A stretch of 64,000 bases of DNA from Eretmocerus hayati. Its lineage: Eukaryota; Arthropoda; Insecta; Hymenoptera; Aphelinidae. The stretch covers positions 161,683,685 through 161,747,684 of the forward strand of contig CM056741.1 in the NCBI GenBank assembly GCA_029851415.1. The letters run 5' to 3'. Of this stretch, positions 36,201 to 46,869 are shown piece after piece. The notes under the pieces are model-generated. The model had not been told where the DNA came from. It was given only the letters and a program-made list of their open reading frames with translations, and did not search any database. Every line of letters begins with the position of its first letter. Within the stretch, counting starts at the first letter, position 1. The position numbers and the translations under genes were made by a program.

Positions 36201-36980
36201 CATTATTGATACATCTACAATACCAAAACCTCATCACTTTCTGATTCTGCTCAAAGTTTAGGATTGGATCATCGTTGCAGAGACGAACTTTAAGATCTTA
36301 GATACAGTAGAATCTCTATCAATAATGGACACTCCCGATGCACTATTGGGCTGTTTGATATTGGGAGCTATCGGCTGTTGAAAAGGTACGAGTATATGTT
36401 AGCTTTGCTCCGAAAACGAAGATTCCTTCAATTGGCAAAATTACAAAATTAGATATTTTTGAATATCATAAGATCTGAGCATATAAGAGGAAATGAGTTC
36501 TAGATTCACTACTACTGTACAAAATACTTATCATCCATTCATGAAATCTTTCAAAATAGATTTTCATGAGGATCTTGAACTCTGATTGAGGTTTCTTGGT
36601 AGATTCCAAGACTTCAACGAGCCAACTGCATTGCTTAATCATGCTTACAACTCATGCATTGGTTAACTCTTGTGACAATTGGATTTATCTGCTCTGGTTT
36701 AATGTAGTGTCCGGTATACAGAGTATATTTACTGTGCTCGGATGTACATTATCATTGGAAATAAGCGTCTATTTGGATAAGTTCCGATGATCATACCCCA
36801 TGGATTCCTACAGACTTATCAATTCCGCGAATGAATATTGTGTTTCAAGATACAGGTTCCACAATTCCAAAGATTTCTTCGCAAGGTGGAATGAGTCAGG
36901 TAACTAGAAAACATATGAATATCCTGACCTAATCAATACCCCGAACTAACTAGAAAATTTATCAAGTCCCGAACTATTGA
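32141..36980. other. Long intergenic stretch with simple repeats
   Basis: About 4.8 kb without a supported gene. A (GA)n tract lies at about 33204-33232 and a TACATA-type tract at about 33841-33866. Frames at 32402-32626, 32806-33063 and 33927-34337 (-) reach 136 codons but have no domain, signal peptide or convincing splice sites. Confidence 0.35.
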
Positions 36981-37152
36981 TACTGGTATTCATACTAGTT
37001 GGTGACCTGGAGGTTGAGAGTATCTCAGTACACTAATGCATCAGAACACCAGATGCAGAGAGTCGGACTGATTCTTCGGCCACGGCGACTACAGCGCCTG
37101 ACCCACGGATTGACCCTAACTCGCGGGTCATCAACAACTATGAATAACAGTG
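36981..37152. mobile_element. Hairpin MITE, ACACTG-TATTCATAGT ends, copy 1
   Basis: Left TACTGGTATTCATACTAGTT and right end CTATGAATAACAGTGT are inverted copies and are related to the ends of the element at 60161-60394. Both copies also share an internal GTGTTCTGATGCAT (or its inverse) and CAGCGCCT. About 172 bp, non-coding. Confidence 0.6.
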
Positions 37153-37825
37153 TAAAAAACTTTTCTGACGAACTAGTTTTAATTAGACTGAACCGCACCG
37201 AACTAGGCCAAATTGGACTAAACTAGATCAAATCAGGCAAAGCTAGACAGATGTAGACCAAACTATAGGCCGCACTACACCAAGCTAGATCGGACTAGAT
37301 CGACCGAGATTTAACTAGACGAAATTAGACCGAAACAGACCGCAATCGACGGAGCCAAACCGTATCCGACCGTACTAGATTGAACTAGATCAAATTAGAC
37401 TGTACTAGATCTAACTCAACCAAACTGGACCTAACTACCCCAAACTTGAACGAGCATGATCGAGCTAGAGTAAAGTGGACCTAACTGGACCGAATTGATA
37501 GACCAAACTAGACAAAAGTAGGCCGAACTAGATCAGAATACACCAAACTTGACCAAACTATACCGAACTAGTTCATAATCGACCGGAACAATACGTACTA
37601 ATGCCGAGCTGATACGAACTAAATCAAACCAGACTGACCCTGGCCGAGCTAGACCTAATTACACGGAGCTAGACTGAATTAGGTCGAATTCCGCCAAACT
37701 ATTCGATAAAACTAGACCGAAATGAAGCAAACTAGGCTGAAATAGATCGAACTAGACAAGTTGGAACGGGTTAGACCGGATTTGACCGAACTGCACAGCA
37801 AATTATCCTGCACTAGACAAAGAAA
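37153..37825 (+). repeat. Degenerate ACTAGACCGA minisatellite
   Basis: About 670 bp of loosely repeated 10-11-bp units of the type AACTAGACCGA/AACTAGATCGA. Spacing drifts and substitutions are common. It starts directly at the right end of the MITE 36981-37152. Confidence 0.7.
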
Positions 37826-38480
37826 AACAACAGTCACGAGTCAACAGTCTAAAGTCAACGGTCTTAGTAAACGGTCCAGGTAAAAGTTCTAAGTAAAAGG
37901 TCTAACTAAAAGATCTGAGTGAATGATCTAAGTGAACGGTCGAAGTAAACGGTCCAAGTAAGCGATTCAAGTGAAAGGTCTAAGAAGGTCAAAATAAATC
38001 TGAGTAAAGGGTCTAAGTAAACGGTCTGAGTAAACGTTCTAAGTAAAGGGTCTAAGTAAACAGTCTTAGTGAACGTTCTTAATCAACAGTCTTACAGGGG
38101 AGGTCCAACCTTGCGGAACACGGATCTTGATGAAACTCTGATGGGAATCATCTTGTTTTGGTGAGAAATGGAGGTATTTCCAAGGGATTGATCCCATGGG
38201 CCTCCTATCTCGAGATACATCTATGGAGGTTAGCATTGTTACTATATCTATACACACGGTTTTTCAACATGAGCCTAGATTGGCAATGCTAATCTCCATG
38301 GCTGTATCTCAGAGTAGAAAGCCCATGGGATCAAACCCTTGGAGATACCTTCATTTTGCACCAAAACAAGATAATTCCCAGAGTTTCATAAGGATCCGTG
38401 TCCCGCAAGGTTGGACCTCCCCTTGTTAGTCAACAGTCTTGAGTCAACACTCGACAGTTATAAGTGCATAATCAACCGTC
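37826..38480 (+). repeat. AGTAAACGGTCTA minisatellite, split by a hairpin MITE
   Basis: Units of about 13 bp (AAGTAAACGGTCT, with AGTCAACAGTCTT variants) occupy 37826-38096 and resume at 38423-38480 with the same AGTCAACAGTCTT form. The hairpin at 38097-38422 lies between them, so the hairpin was inserted into a pre-existing array. Confidence 0.7.
38097..38422. mobile_element. Palindromic MITE, GGGGAGGTCCAACCTTGCGG ends, 326 bp
   Basis: The left end GGGGAGGTCCAACCTTGCGG is the exact inverse of the right end (38403-38422), apart from one extra base. Arms of about 150 bp pair along nearly their full length (ACACGGATC, AAGGGNTTGATCCCATGGG, CTCNGAGATAC, TGGAGGTTAGCATTG). A short spacer lies around 38240-38275. 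It is inserted inside the 13-bp minisatellite. Confidence 0.75.
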
Positions 38481-38730
38481 AATTATCACCGCCACCACCA
38501 CCACAGCCACCACGACACACAAACCTATCAATCCACCCTAGTATCTACTCATAACTCATTCGACCACCCAACCAAAGACCCACTCACTCGCCCACCCATC
38601 AACCCATCCACCCATCAATCCACCCACGACTCATACGGCCACTCATCATACCCTCCCCCCCCCCTCTAAATAGGCAACCCGATATGCGGGATGCTGACGG
38701 ACAAATTTTGGCTGGGCTTTTAATTTCATG
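38481..38730 (+). repeat. CCACCCA-type array with border motif
   Basis: Short CCACCA and then CCACCCA/CCATCC units run to about 38660, followed by an oligo-C tract and the border TAGGCAACCCGATATGCGGG. The border is the inverse form of the GCATATCAGGTTGCCTA landmark in the CACTGT-ended MITEs and resembles the border at about 20085. This is probably a truncated member of that family. Confidence 0.55.
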
Positions 38731-39924
38731 AGAATTTTCGACTGTTGGTCTTTACTTCTCTATTTAACAATGCAACTCACGGAAGCTCGCAGAATAAAAT
38801 TAATGAATAATAATGAATTTTTTTATCCGACCAACTTATCCTTATCCGTAATATAAGATGAGAGGAGGGATTGAAGTTTCCATACAGCAAGACCAGACAC
38901 TGTAAAGTATGAACTCTTGAAAGTAACCATTAAAGCTATACGCAGGCGCTTGATTCCGGTGCGCTCTGATTCTTGGCTGGTCTTTGGTACCCTCAAAACG
39001 TCGCAATGTGCAAATTGGAGGGAAAAATTAATCGTAGAAGTGACTTACGAGGCCACGCGCATCCTTTCAGCGTTTCTGAGATATAGAGATATATAAAGGT
39101 ATATGTGTATAGAGAAACGAGAGAGGATTTCAGCAGGAGCGTCGCACAAAGGGGATGAAAGGAAGTCCGGGGCAATTAGAACGATGCTCTTTACGCGAAA
39201 CGAACGCTCAACCCAGGGATGACGACGACGACAACGACGACAACGAGGATGCTCTAGCGTCTTCCATCCTCTCTGCACCGTTGCTTTCAACGTCGAGAGA
39301 AACGAGAAGGTGTGGAATTTTCTCGCGGCATGACGCGTTTCAAAGTTTCTACCGCAGCACACTTGATGCTTGCAGTCGGTGGCATCAGCAGCGAGCGCAT
39401 TTCTGTACAGAAATTGCAAGTAGCACACCAACACAACAGATGCTTCACTGCCTTCTCCGACAGACACGAAAAGTCGAGTAGAGAGAAGTGCCACGGATTC
39501 TTTGGTCTTCTTTTGTCTCGGTGAGAAGAAAATATTCCACAAGCTAAATCTTCGGAACTTGAAAACTTGCTCGTCGAGAAGTATAAGGATATTGAAACTT
39601 CGAGATCCTGCATTTCAGATCCTCACAAATATTCAAGAGAAGGAAAATTTGAGATGATTTTCCTCAGAAATGATCATTTGTGAGCAGTTTACTTCCTGGT
39701 ACACAGAATTTTGCTTGAGAGTGGTCATCAGATCTGAAGATGACTATACATATTATACATTCCGTACAATTTCGACCGATCGCCGATTGATAATCAGGTC
39801 TCTGGAGCCTCGAGCTGGTGCATCCTCGTGGCATGGAATTCATAATTTTCAAATATAATGTGGAGGAGATCTATGTGTGCTCACCACCACTAGATGGCTA
39901 TTGGGAAAAGCCAATTGTGAAAAA
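38731..39924. other. Intergenic DNA with a GC-richer patch
   Basis: The 39150-39540 patch is richer in GC, has a (GAC)n tract at about 39217-39250, and has three overlapping frames of 70-165 codons on both strands. None looks like a protein family. An untranslated exon or regulatory DNA is possible but unproven. Confidence 0.35.
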
Positions 39925-41645
39925 CGAGTCCAACCGTGCTTATCGGAGCACACATTCAGTTTGGATCCAGGACTTTTTTCACAGTAGCCAAGTGTCGTAC
40001 TTGCACATCTTGAGTTCACACCCAAGACCTTTTCTAGAGTAAGTGTGCCTCGAGTACCTTAATCGAGGGTCCAATCGTGACATATCCGGTTCGAATCCGG
40101 AATTCCTTTCACAGTAGCCAAGTGTCCTGGCCGAAGGTCCACGACTGCCTAGTCCATTGTCGTACTCGGGGACGCACACCTCCATTTGGAACCCGGGACC
40201 TGTTTTACATTCGTCAAGTGTCCTAATCAACGTTCCAATCATACTCATCGAAGTACATGTTCGGTTCTGATCCAGGATTTTTTTTGACAGAACCCCTATG
40301 TCCTTACCGGAGGGTCCGCTTCTACATAATCCATAACCGTAATCATCGATGCTCATTTCCAGTTTGAGACTAGAACGTTTTTCGAAGTAGCCAAATTTCC
40401 TATTTGAGAGTCCACGATTACCTAATTCACCATCCTACCCGTCGATGCATATGTCCAGTTTGAACCCGGGACTTATTGCACAGTATAGTAATCAAGTGTC
40501 CTCGCCGAGGGTTCGCTACTACCCAGAGTCCATCCTCGTACTTGTGGGCACATATCTCCAGTTTAAGCCCGGGACCTTTTTCACAGTGATCAAGTGTCCC
40601 AACCGAGAATCCAATCATACTCATCGAAGTACATACCCGGTTCGGATCCGTGATGTTCTTCGCAGTGCCCAACTGTCCTGACCGAGGGTTTGCTGTTTCC
40701 TATTTCGTAATCGTGCTTGCCGTCGCACATCTTGAATTCAAACCTGGGAACTTTTTCGAAATAAACAAGTGTTCTTATTAAGGGCCCACGACTAACTAAC
40801 TCATTATTGTACTCACATATCGAGTTCGAACCCGAGACCTTCTCCACAGTAGACAAGTGCCCTAGTCGAGATTCCGATTGTCAAAGCACACATCCATACG
40901 GATGTGAGCCTTTTCTCAGAGTAGCCTAGTGTCCTCTCTGAGAGCCCACGGCTACCTCGCTAATCATCGTACTCGTCGACGAACATCTCCAGTTCGAACC
41001 CGGGCCCTATTGCACAGTGATCAAGTGCCTTCACCGCGGGTCCGCTACTGCCCAGTCCATCATCGTACTCGGGGACGCGCATCTCCAGTTCGAACCCGGG
41101 ACAATCTCCACACTCATCTAGTTTCCTTATCGAGGGTCCAATCGTGCTCATCGAAGCACATATCCGGTTCGAATCCGTGATTCTCTCCGCAGTTACCAAG
41201 TGTCTTGACCGAAAATTTGATGTTACCTATTCCGTAATCGTGCTCGTCGACGCACATCTTCAATTCGAACTTGGAACCTCTGTCGAAGTAGCCAAATATC
41301 TTAATCAAGGACCCATGACTACCTAATCCCTCGTCCTGCTCTTCGACGCACATTTCCGGTTTGAACCCGGGACTTTTTTTAAATAACCAAGTGTCCTTAT
41401 TAAGGGCCCACGGTGACCTTATTGATCATCGTACTCGTCGACACCCATCTCAAGTTCAAATCCTGGACCTTTTTCACAGTGAAGGAGCGTCTCATCGTAC
41501 TCATCTCAACCGAGGGTCTCATCGTACTCATCGGAGCAGATGCCCGGTGCGAATCCGGGATATTCCTCATAGCCGCCGAGTGGTTTGACAGAGGATCCAT
41601 GACCGTCTCATTCATTATCGTCGTCGTCGATGCACAACTCCAAAG
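39925..41645 (+). repeat. About 95-bp tandem satellite with a B-box-like motif
   Basis: Roughly 17-18 diverged units occupy the segment. Landmarks recurring in order are GATGCACATCTCCAG, TTCGAACCCGGGACC, TTTTTCACAGTAGCCAAGTG, TCCT-ACCGAGGGTCCACGA, CTACCTAATCCATCATCGTA. Successive CAGTAGCCAAGTG blocks start near 39981, 40111, 40207, 40290, 40384, 40478, 40582, 40660, 40758, 40845, 40917, 41013, 41108 and 41188. The GGTTCGAATCC/GTTCGAACCCGG core is identical to the T-arm (B box) of tRNA genes and tRNA-derived SINEs, but no A box or cloverleaf is visible. The multiple 70-88-codon minus-strand frames are products of the repeat. Confidence 0.75.
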
Positions 41646-43023
41646 ATAGAATAGAAGAATGCCCGGTTGTACTTGTTTGAGTCCCGCTAAGTATAATCAC
41701 TCATTTCAGTATTTCAAAATACTGTTTGTAGAATCATCAAAATAGTTACAATTCTTGGGAATTAATCAGGGACATCGTGATTTTTCTTGAGTCGTTTTCT
41801 AATGAAATTCCTTTTTCTCTCCCATCAATTCCTCAAGCTCTGAAACTGACAAGTTTTTGCTTAAATGTCATTCAAGATTCGACTCTGCCCAGATTTGACC
41901 GATCGTCTGAAATGAATCGATACAGAATGTAATTTCGAAGACATTATTCAAATCCCTGTTCTCAAGCAGCAACATCCGCGAACACTAAGACATAAATATC
42001 AACTGTTTCCAACAGATCCTCACTGCATTTTCAAAAATCTCCATAAAATGCACGCGCATGATTGTTTCTATTTTCACAAGAGTCACGTGGTTGAATTTTA
42101 CTACAAGCTGTACATAGCTCATTCACCTACTCGAAACAATAAGAAATCGTATATGCGTAAACAAAAGCAAAATCAGCCTAACAAGCGATTTGCCAACCAT
42201 AAATAATACCAGAGAATTGAGCTTGGATATTCTCTGCCGACTTACGCATAATCGACCTGTCGTCATCAGAGCTTCTCTCCGGCGTCAGAGAGAATCTATC
42301 TCTTTCTCTTTTACGTGCATCATCCACGCCATCACAGCATTACCCTGGGGCTCTTTCTTCCTTATATATATACATATAACGCGATCCAAGCTTGTCATTG
42401 GCCTCGACGTCGTCGTCGGCATCATCGTCGTCGTCGTCGTCGTAGTGCGAAGAAATAACCCCGGGGCAGCTTGGCTAATCCGACGCATAGTTTATACGTC
42501 ATTAAACTCGGCCTGCGCGCAAGCTTGGCTAAAGCAAAAAGGGGAGATACCCCAAGGCGTCAGACGTGTTGAGGGTGTGAGTGATACTAGACGGATGACA
42601 GCCTGTATCAGACTCTATATGACTGAAGTTTGAATAGCTACTCTCTGAGTTTGATTCATGAGAGATGTTTGCGATGGCTCGGTTGAATTTTAATACCTAA
42701 TATGGGGTGTAATCTTACTCTTGGATGACTTCGAAAATCAAATTTCACTATTGTTAATTAATTCAATAACTATTTTACGGAATAAATAGAAATTAAAAAC
42801 GAAATAGAAAGAGTAATCCGGTACGTCATGTATTTGAACTGATTCGTTGAAGAGTGCCGTGCATAAAATGAGAGTGAAGAATACCCGAAAAATATCAATT
42901 TAATTTTGAATCATTTGGGCTTATTTCATTCTGACGGATCTTTCCTTGTCTACACACCCAATCATCTATCACTTGGGACCGAGATTAAGAGCTCTCCTGA
43001 TGAACGAAGGATTCAACACTTGC
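41646..43023. other. Intergenic DNA; (CGT)n tract
   Basis: A (TCG)n tract lies at about 42406-42446. The 147-codon frame over it (42190-42633) reads poly-Val/Ile through the tract and is not convincing. Confidence 0.35.
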
Positions 43024-43031
43024 CTCTGCAC

Positions 43032-43233
43032 CAGGGTTTTTTAACGAAATCCATTTCGAGTTTTGTTGAATTTCGTTGAATCCTATTTGATGACTCATTT
43101 CAACGAAATCCCACCATAAAAATCATAATCATCATATTATGACAGTTATGAAAATTTGAGTGGAATTTTTTTATGAAATTGATAATTCAACGGAATTCAA
43201 CGAAATTGAAAATGGATTTCGTTAAAAACCCTG
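43032..43233. mobile_element. hAT-like MITE, 202 bp, with 8-bp target duplication
   Basis: The left end CAGGGTTTTTTAACGAAATC and right end GATTTCGTTAAAAACCCTG are inverted copies. The flanks CTCTGCAC (43024-43031) and CTCCGCAC (43234-43241) match at 7 of 8 positions. CAGGG ends with an 8-bp duplication are the hallmark of the hAT superfamily. The interior is AT-rich and non-coding, with AACGAAAT repeats. Confidence 0.75.
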
Positions 43234-43241
43234 CTCCGCAC

Positions 43242-46043
43242 TGAACGTTATGTCAAAAATTGTGAGACCTATATTCTCTCTTTGTTTCTTATCAATTTCT
43301 AGCTATTACTGGCCACTTCCAATAAATTCTGAAGCCCTAGATTTGTTGACACATGAGTACCCTCCAGAAAATTGAACTTATGCACTGTGAAAAACTAATG
43401 CTACTGCAATTGGATGCAATATTAGAGACGGATACCGATGAAAGGATTTCTTCTTTTCCTTCTTCTTCTAGGGTTTGAGAAGCTTAGAAATCATGGATTT
43501 TGAAATAATTATATGATAATTTCTGTCTAGTTGCTGAAAACTGCCTCCTCGATAATTGATAGCATACAAATATTTTCGTGTTTTAACGGACTGCCCTCAA
43601 AAATGTTTGGAAGATTCACAAAAAGATAGCCATGTACCGAATGTCTCATAGCTCTTCACCACCAGGAATCGATATAAGAATGTAAAAGTGGATATCGATT
43701 GCGAATGAGAATACATGAATATATAGAACGAATGACTGGCAATTTGAGCTCAACATCCATTATTAATATCTTATCCAACGTCAATCTCAAGGAATCTCCA
43801 ATATATGATTGTTTAGCCACATCATCATACCAAGTTACCACAACATAACACACATCTTGTGTACGGAATACTCTATAGTCCAGCCATCAAACATCTCCCA
43901 TCAGTGGCACGCGCGGAATCCGCGAACGTCACTGTCGCATATTGGCGATCTTTCTATATACTATAACCCACCACATAACACGCGATACGCTTATAATATC
44001 TATACCCCAACTTTTATACGCGGGGGTTGAGCTGTCGAGTCGCATCAGCCTCAGGCTGAGCAGATAATATGACAAGGATAGCCAGGGATATTATATATCG
44101 GCCAAAATCGAGATTAAACGCCCGCGCAACGTTGCACATCGACTCAGTCGAAGGGTCTCCCACCATCACCCACTTCCATCAAGATGTGTCAGACATTGAC
44201 TCTGATGAAAAAAAAAAAAATTCTCTTCCGATTCGATGGAATTTGGGGGGAGCTTTTCTGGAGCCAGAGAGAGGAAAACATAGGCCGAGATAATATTTGG
44301 GGAGTTAGTCGAATTTCTCGTCACTGGTTGTGTGATTCAATAATCCGAAGTAGACCCGGACGGATCGAGAGACATCATTTGATATCACACTCATATTGAA
44401 TCATTTGGATCATTGACTCGACCCAGATGCCACGCTTATTTTCATGATTCACATGGTTTATTAGCATTCAAGGCCTCGAAGGGGATCATTGTACGATACA
44501 ACGAGACGTGCGATAACGTGCGTATCAGTGTAGCGTGATTTCATCATTGGTGTTTTGTTTGAGCTGACGTCTTGTTAGTGTCGTATATAAATCTATTATT
44601 TCTCCCTGTTAGATGCGGGTTATTGGGGTATCACTTGGCTATACTTCATTATATTCATGCTGTCACATTTATCTGTTACATGGAGTTGTGTAAAATAATT
44701 ACAGAGATAAAACTATGTGCAATTTATTGAGAACTTGATTGATACACTGAATTCGATATCAGAGACAAAACTGTATGAGAATTGTGGAAAAGTCAATCAT
44801 AAATGAGACCAATATCTCTTTCATTTTCGTCAAATCGATAGGGGGTTGGAATTAAGATGCAATTTATACCTAATTGGGGCTCACATACGAGGCCTTGAAC
44901 GTTATACAATGAAGAATGCGTTGATCCCATAACAACAGAAGAATGAAGAAAGGTCGATATTAATGACGAGTGTAATATATACCCACAGCTCAAATTGAGA
45001 AAAGGCGTTGGCCCCCCTGAGTTTGCAGCATTGCATGAAACTCTGCTCGGATTCCGTCGATTCAACGCAACGCAATCCAAAAATTCGAGGCGTTTAACGA
45101 GGAAACAAAGAGAATCTAGAAAGAGTCACAATGGGCCGAGTCGTATTATTATTATATCGTGTATACCAACTCGTACCCTGTATGAAGTATTACTCCAGGG
45201 TTATATTATGGTCACCCCGAGAACGAGAACGCAAATCTGGGGTTTTTCATGCTCGCCCGCGGCTTTTTGAGACATCTCGCGGCTGTTGAGCAACAAAAAC
45301 GAATAATTAACCGAACAAAAGGGGTCGCATTCCCTCGATCTCTCGCTCACGCCATCACTATATAACCGTATTACCGTGCAGATCGACGACGAAAACGACT
45401 GAGCCGATGACGAAGGTTCAGGAAAGAGAAAAAAGAAATTTTCGATGCACAAAAGGGCGCGCGAGCTCGACAGCGCGCGCGACGCAACAACGTCAAGTGC
45501 GGATTACAATGAGGCGCGAGCTTGGCTGCGAAATACTTTGTATTTTTTTTTTGGCAAGTACGAGACGATGTGGTTACTGTATGTTCTTGCAACTCTTGGC
45601 TGTTAAAACCCTTCAAATTTTCGGGAGTTTTTGGTGATGCTTGGTAAGGAATTTTGCGCTGCTTTTGGCTAATAAATGAGTGGGAAGTGAAGACGGATTG
45701 TGCGAGACTACCTTCTTTTACGAGCCACTAATTTATTTGTAATTTGCTGAAAAAAATCACAGTAAAAATCATTGATTCACTATCTCACCAATGGAATGGT
45801 TACTCGAAAGATTGTTAATAAGACCAAAAGACTACAATACAAACAGGACGCGAAGTATACTCATTTTTACAACATTTCTCTAATCGTATGTGCGAGAATG
45901 CACCACCTTTGCACGCGTATTTTTGAAATTTGTTTTCTTCGCACCTCAACAAAAAAAATTGCTCATAGAAGTTGTAGGATTGCCCAACCATGAATTCAGA
46001 TTTACATCAAAACTTGCTCAAGTTAGGCCCATGAAAATTGAAC
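43242..46043. other. Intergenic DNA, no gene recognised
   Basis: A poly(A) tract lies at 44208-44220. GC-richer GCGCGC patches occur near 45456-45482. Frames up to 95 codons have no domain. Confidence 0.35.
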
Positions 46044-46058
46044 ATCAGCCTGTGCAAC
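46044..46058. repeat. Left target-site duplication of the LINE insertion
   Basis: ATCAGCCTGTGCAAC, repeated exactly at 46855-46869 directly after the poly(A) tail. Confidence 0.85.
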
Positions 46059-46763
46059 AGTGATAGAAATTGTCTCATTCTTTCTGACTCGCAGAGTGCA
46101 TTGAAAACCTTAATGAATCCCAAGATAGAAATCAAAGTTAATCCTTATCTACTCAGTTTGAAGAAAAAGTATCTAGAATTCACTCGTCGCACTCCAAATA
46201 ATAGTACACTAAATTTTGTATGGATCCCTTCGCACTCTGGAATCCAAGGAAATGAAAAAGTAGACTCTCTGGCAAAAGCAGCTACCGAAAAAGAACCCCT
46301 AGATTCCCTTAAGATTCCGTTCACAGATTTGTTCCGAGGTTTCAAAGAGCAAGCAATTGCGAATACTCAAACTACCATCATTGAAGAAGGTGCCAAAAAG
46401 GCAAAAGAATATGTTCAATTCTATTACAACGCTAGTTCAAAACCTTGGTATCATAAAATGCAACTACCTAGAGAAGTTTCAGTTACTATTAATCGTATTA
46501 GAGCCAACCACTACAGCTTAGCTTCATCTCTAACTCAAATTCATATCATTGAAAAATCTGAATGTGAGTGTGGTAATGCAAATCAAGATATAGAACACAT
46601 TCTGTGGCAATGTGAACTGTATGATCAACAGAGGACTAAATTCATCAGGAGCCTCAGAGCTCTTGGTCACCAACTACCAATGTGCGTAATGGTGATTGTT
46701 TATAAACCGAAAAAACAAGTATGTTATTTGATCCATGATTTTTTGAACGATTGCGGTCTTTAA
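46059..46763 (+). CDS. Partial LINE ORF2: RNase H domain and C-terminal tail
   Basis: The frame enters from the flanking duplication without its own start and stops at a TAA (46761-46763). Near the start the motif LSDSQSAL carries a catalytic Asp of RNase H. About 45 residues later WIPSHSGIQGNEKVDSLAKA gives the last RNase H block with its His and Asp. The C-terminal part contains a cysteine cluster of the type C-x-C-(10)-H-x3-W-x2-C, as in the terminal tail of I/R1-type elements. The reverse transcriptase and endonuclease are missing, so it cannot mobilise itself. No frameshift is seen. Confidence 0.8.
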   Translation, partial: SDRNCLILSDSQSALKTLMNPKIEIKVNPYLLSLKKKYLEFTRRTPNNSTLNFVWIPSHSGIQGNEKVDSLAKAATEKEPLDSLKIPFTDLFRGFKEQAIANTQTTIIEEGAKKAKEYVQFYYNASSKPWYHKMQLPREVSVTINRIRANHYSLASSLTQIHIIEKSECECGNANQDIEHILWQCELYDQQRTKFIRSLRALGHQLPMCVMVIVYKPKKQVCYLIHDFLNDCGL

Positions 46764-46854
46764 GTACCATATGTGAATTTGATTTTGTATTGCCAATATA
46801 AACTTCTATAGAAAAGTTTGAAGTGCTAAATAAAAAAAAAAAAAAAAAAAAAAA
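46059..46854 (+). mobile_element. 5'-truncated non-LTR retrotransposon (RNase H-bearing clade)
   Basis: A perfect 15-bp direct repeat flanks the segment. It ends in AATAAA and then a run of about 25 A, and its coding part is the end of a LINE polyprotein. This is standard target-primed insertion with 5' truncation. The perfect duplication and the unbroken frame mark a recent event. The RNase H domain points to the I/Jockey-Loa-type lineages that keep it; the clade cannot be fixed without the reverse transcriptase. Confidence 0.85.
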
Positions 46855-46869
46855 ATCAGCCTGTGCAAC
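46855..46869. repeat. Right target-site duplication of the LINE insertion
   Basis: Exact copy of 46044-46058, following the poly(A) tail. Confidence 0.85.

Noticed and set aside
38097..38422. CRISPR-like or operator palindrome
   Set aside because: A single long palindrome with transposon-like ends inside a minisatellite in eukaryotic DNA; no spacer-repeat array.
39045..39542. 165-codon minus-strand frame and plus-strand counterparts
   Set aside because: Opposite-strand frames are open too; includes a GAC simple repeat; no family recognised.
40082..41180. tRNA genes suggested by GGTTCGAATCC motifs
   Set aside because: No acceptor stem, anticodon arm or A box around the motifs; they recur every 95 bp as part of a satellite.
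42190..42633. 147-codon frame
   Set aside because: Its middle is the (CGT)n tract read as poly-Val; no domain.
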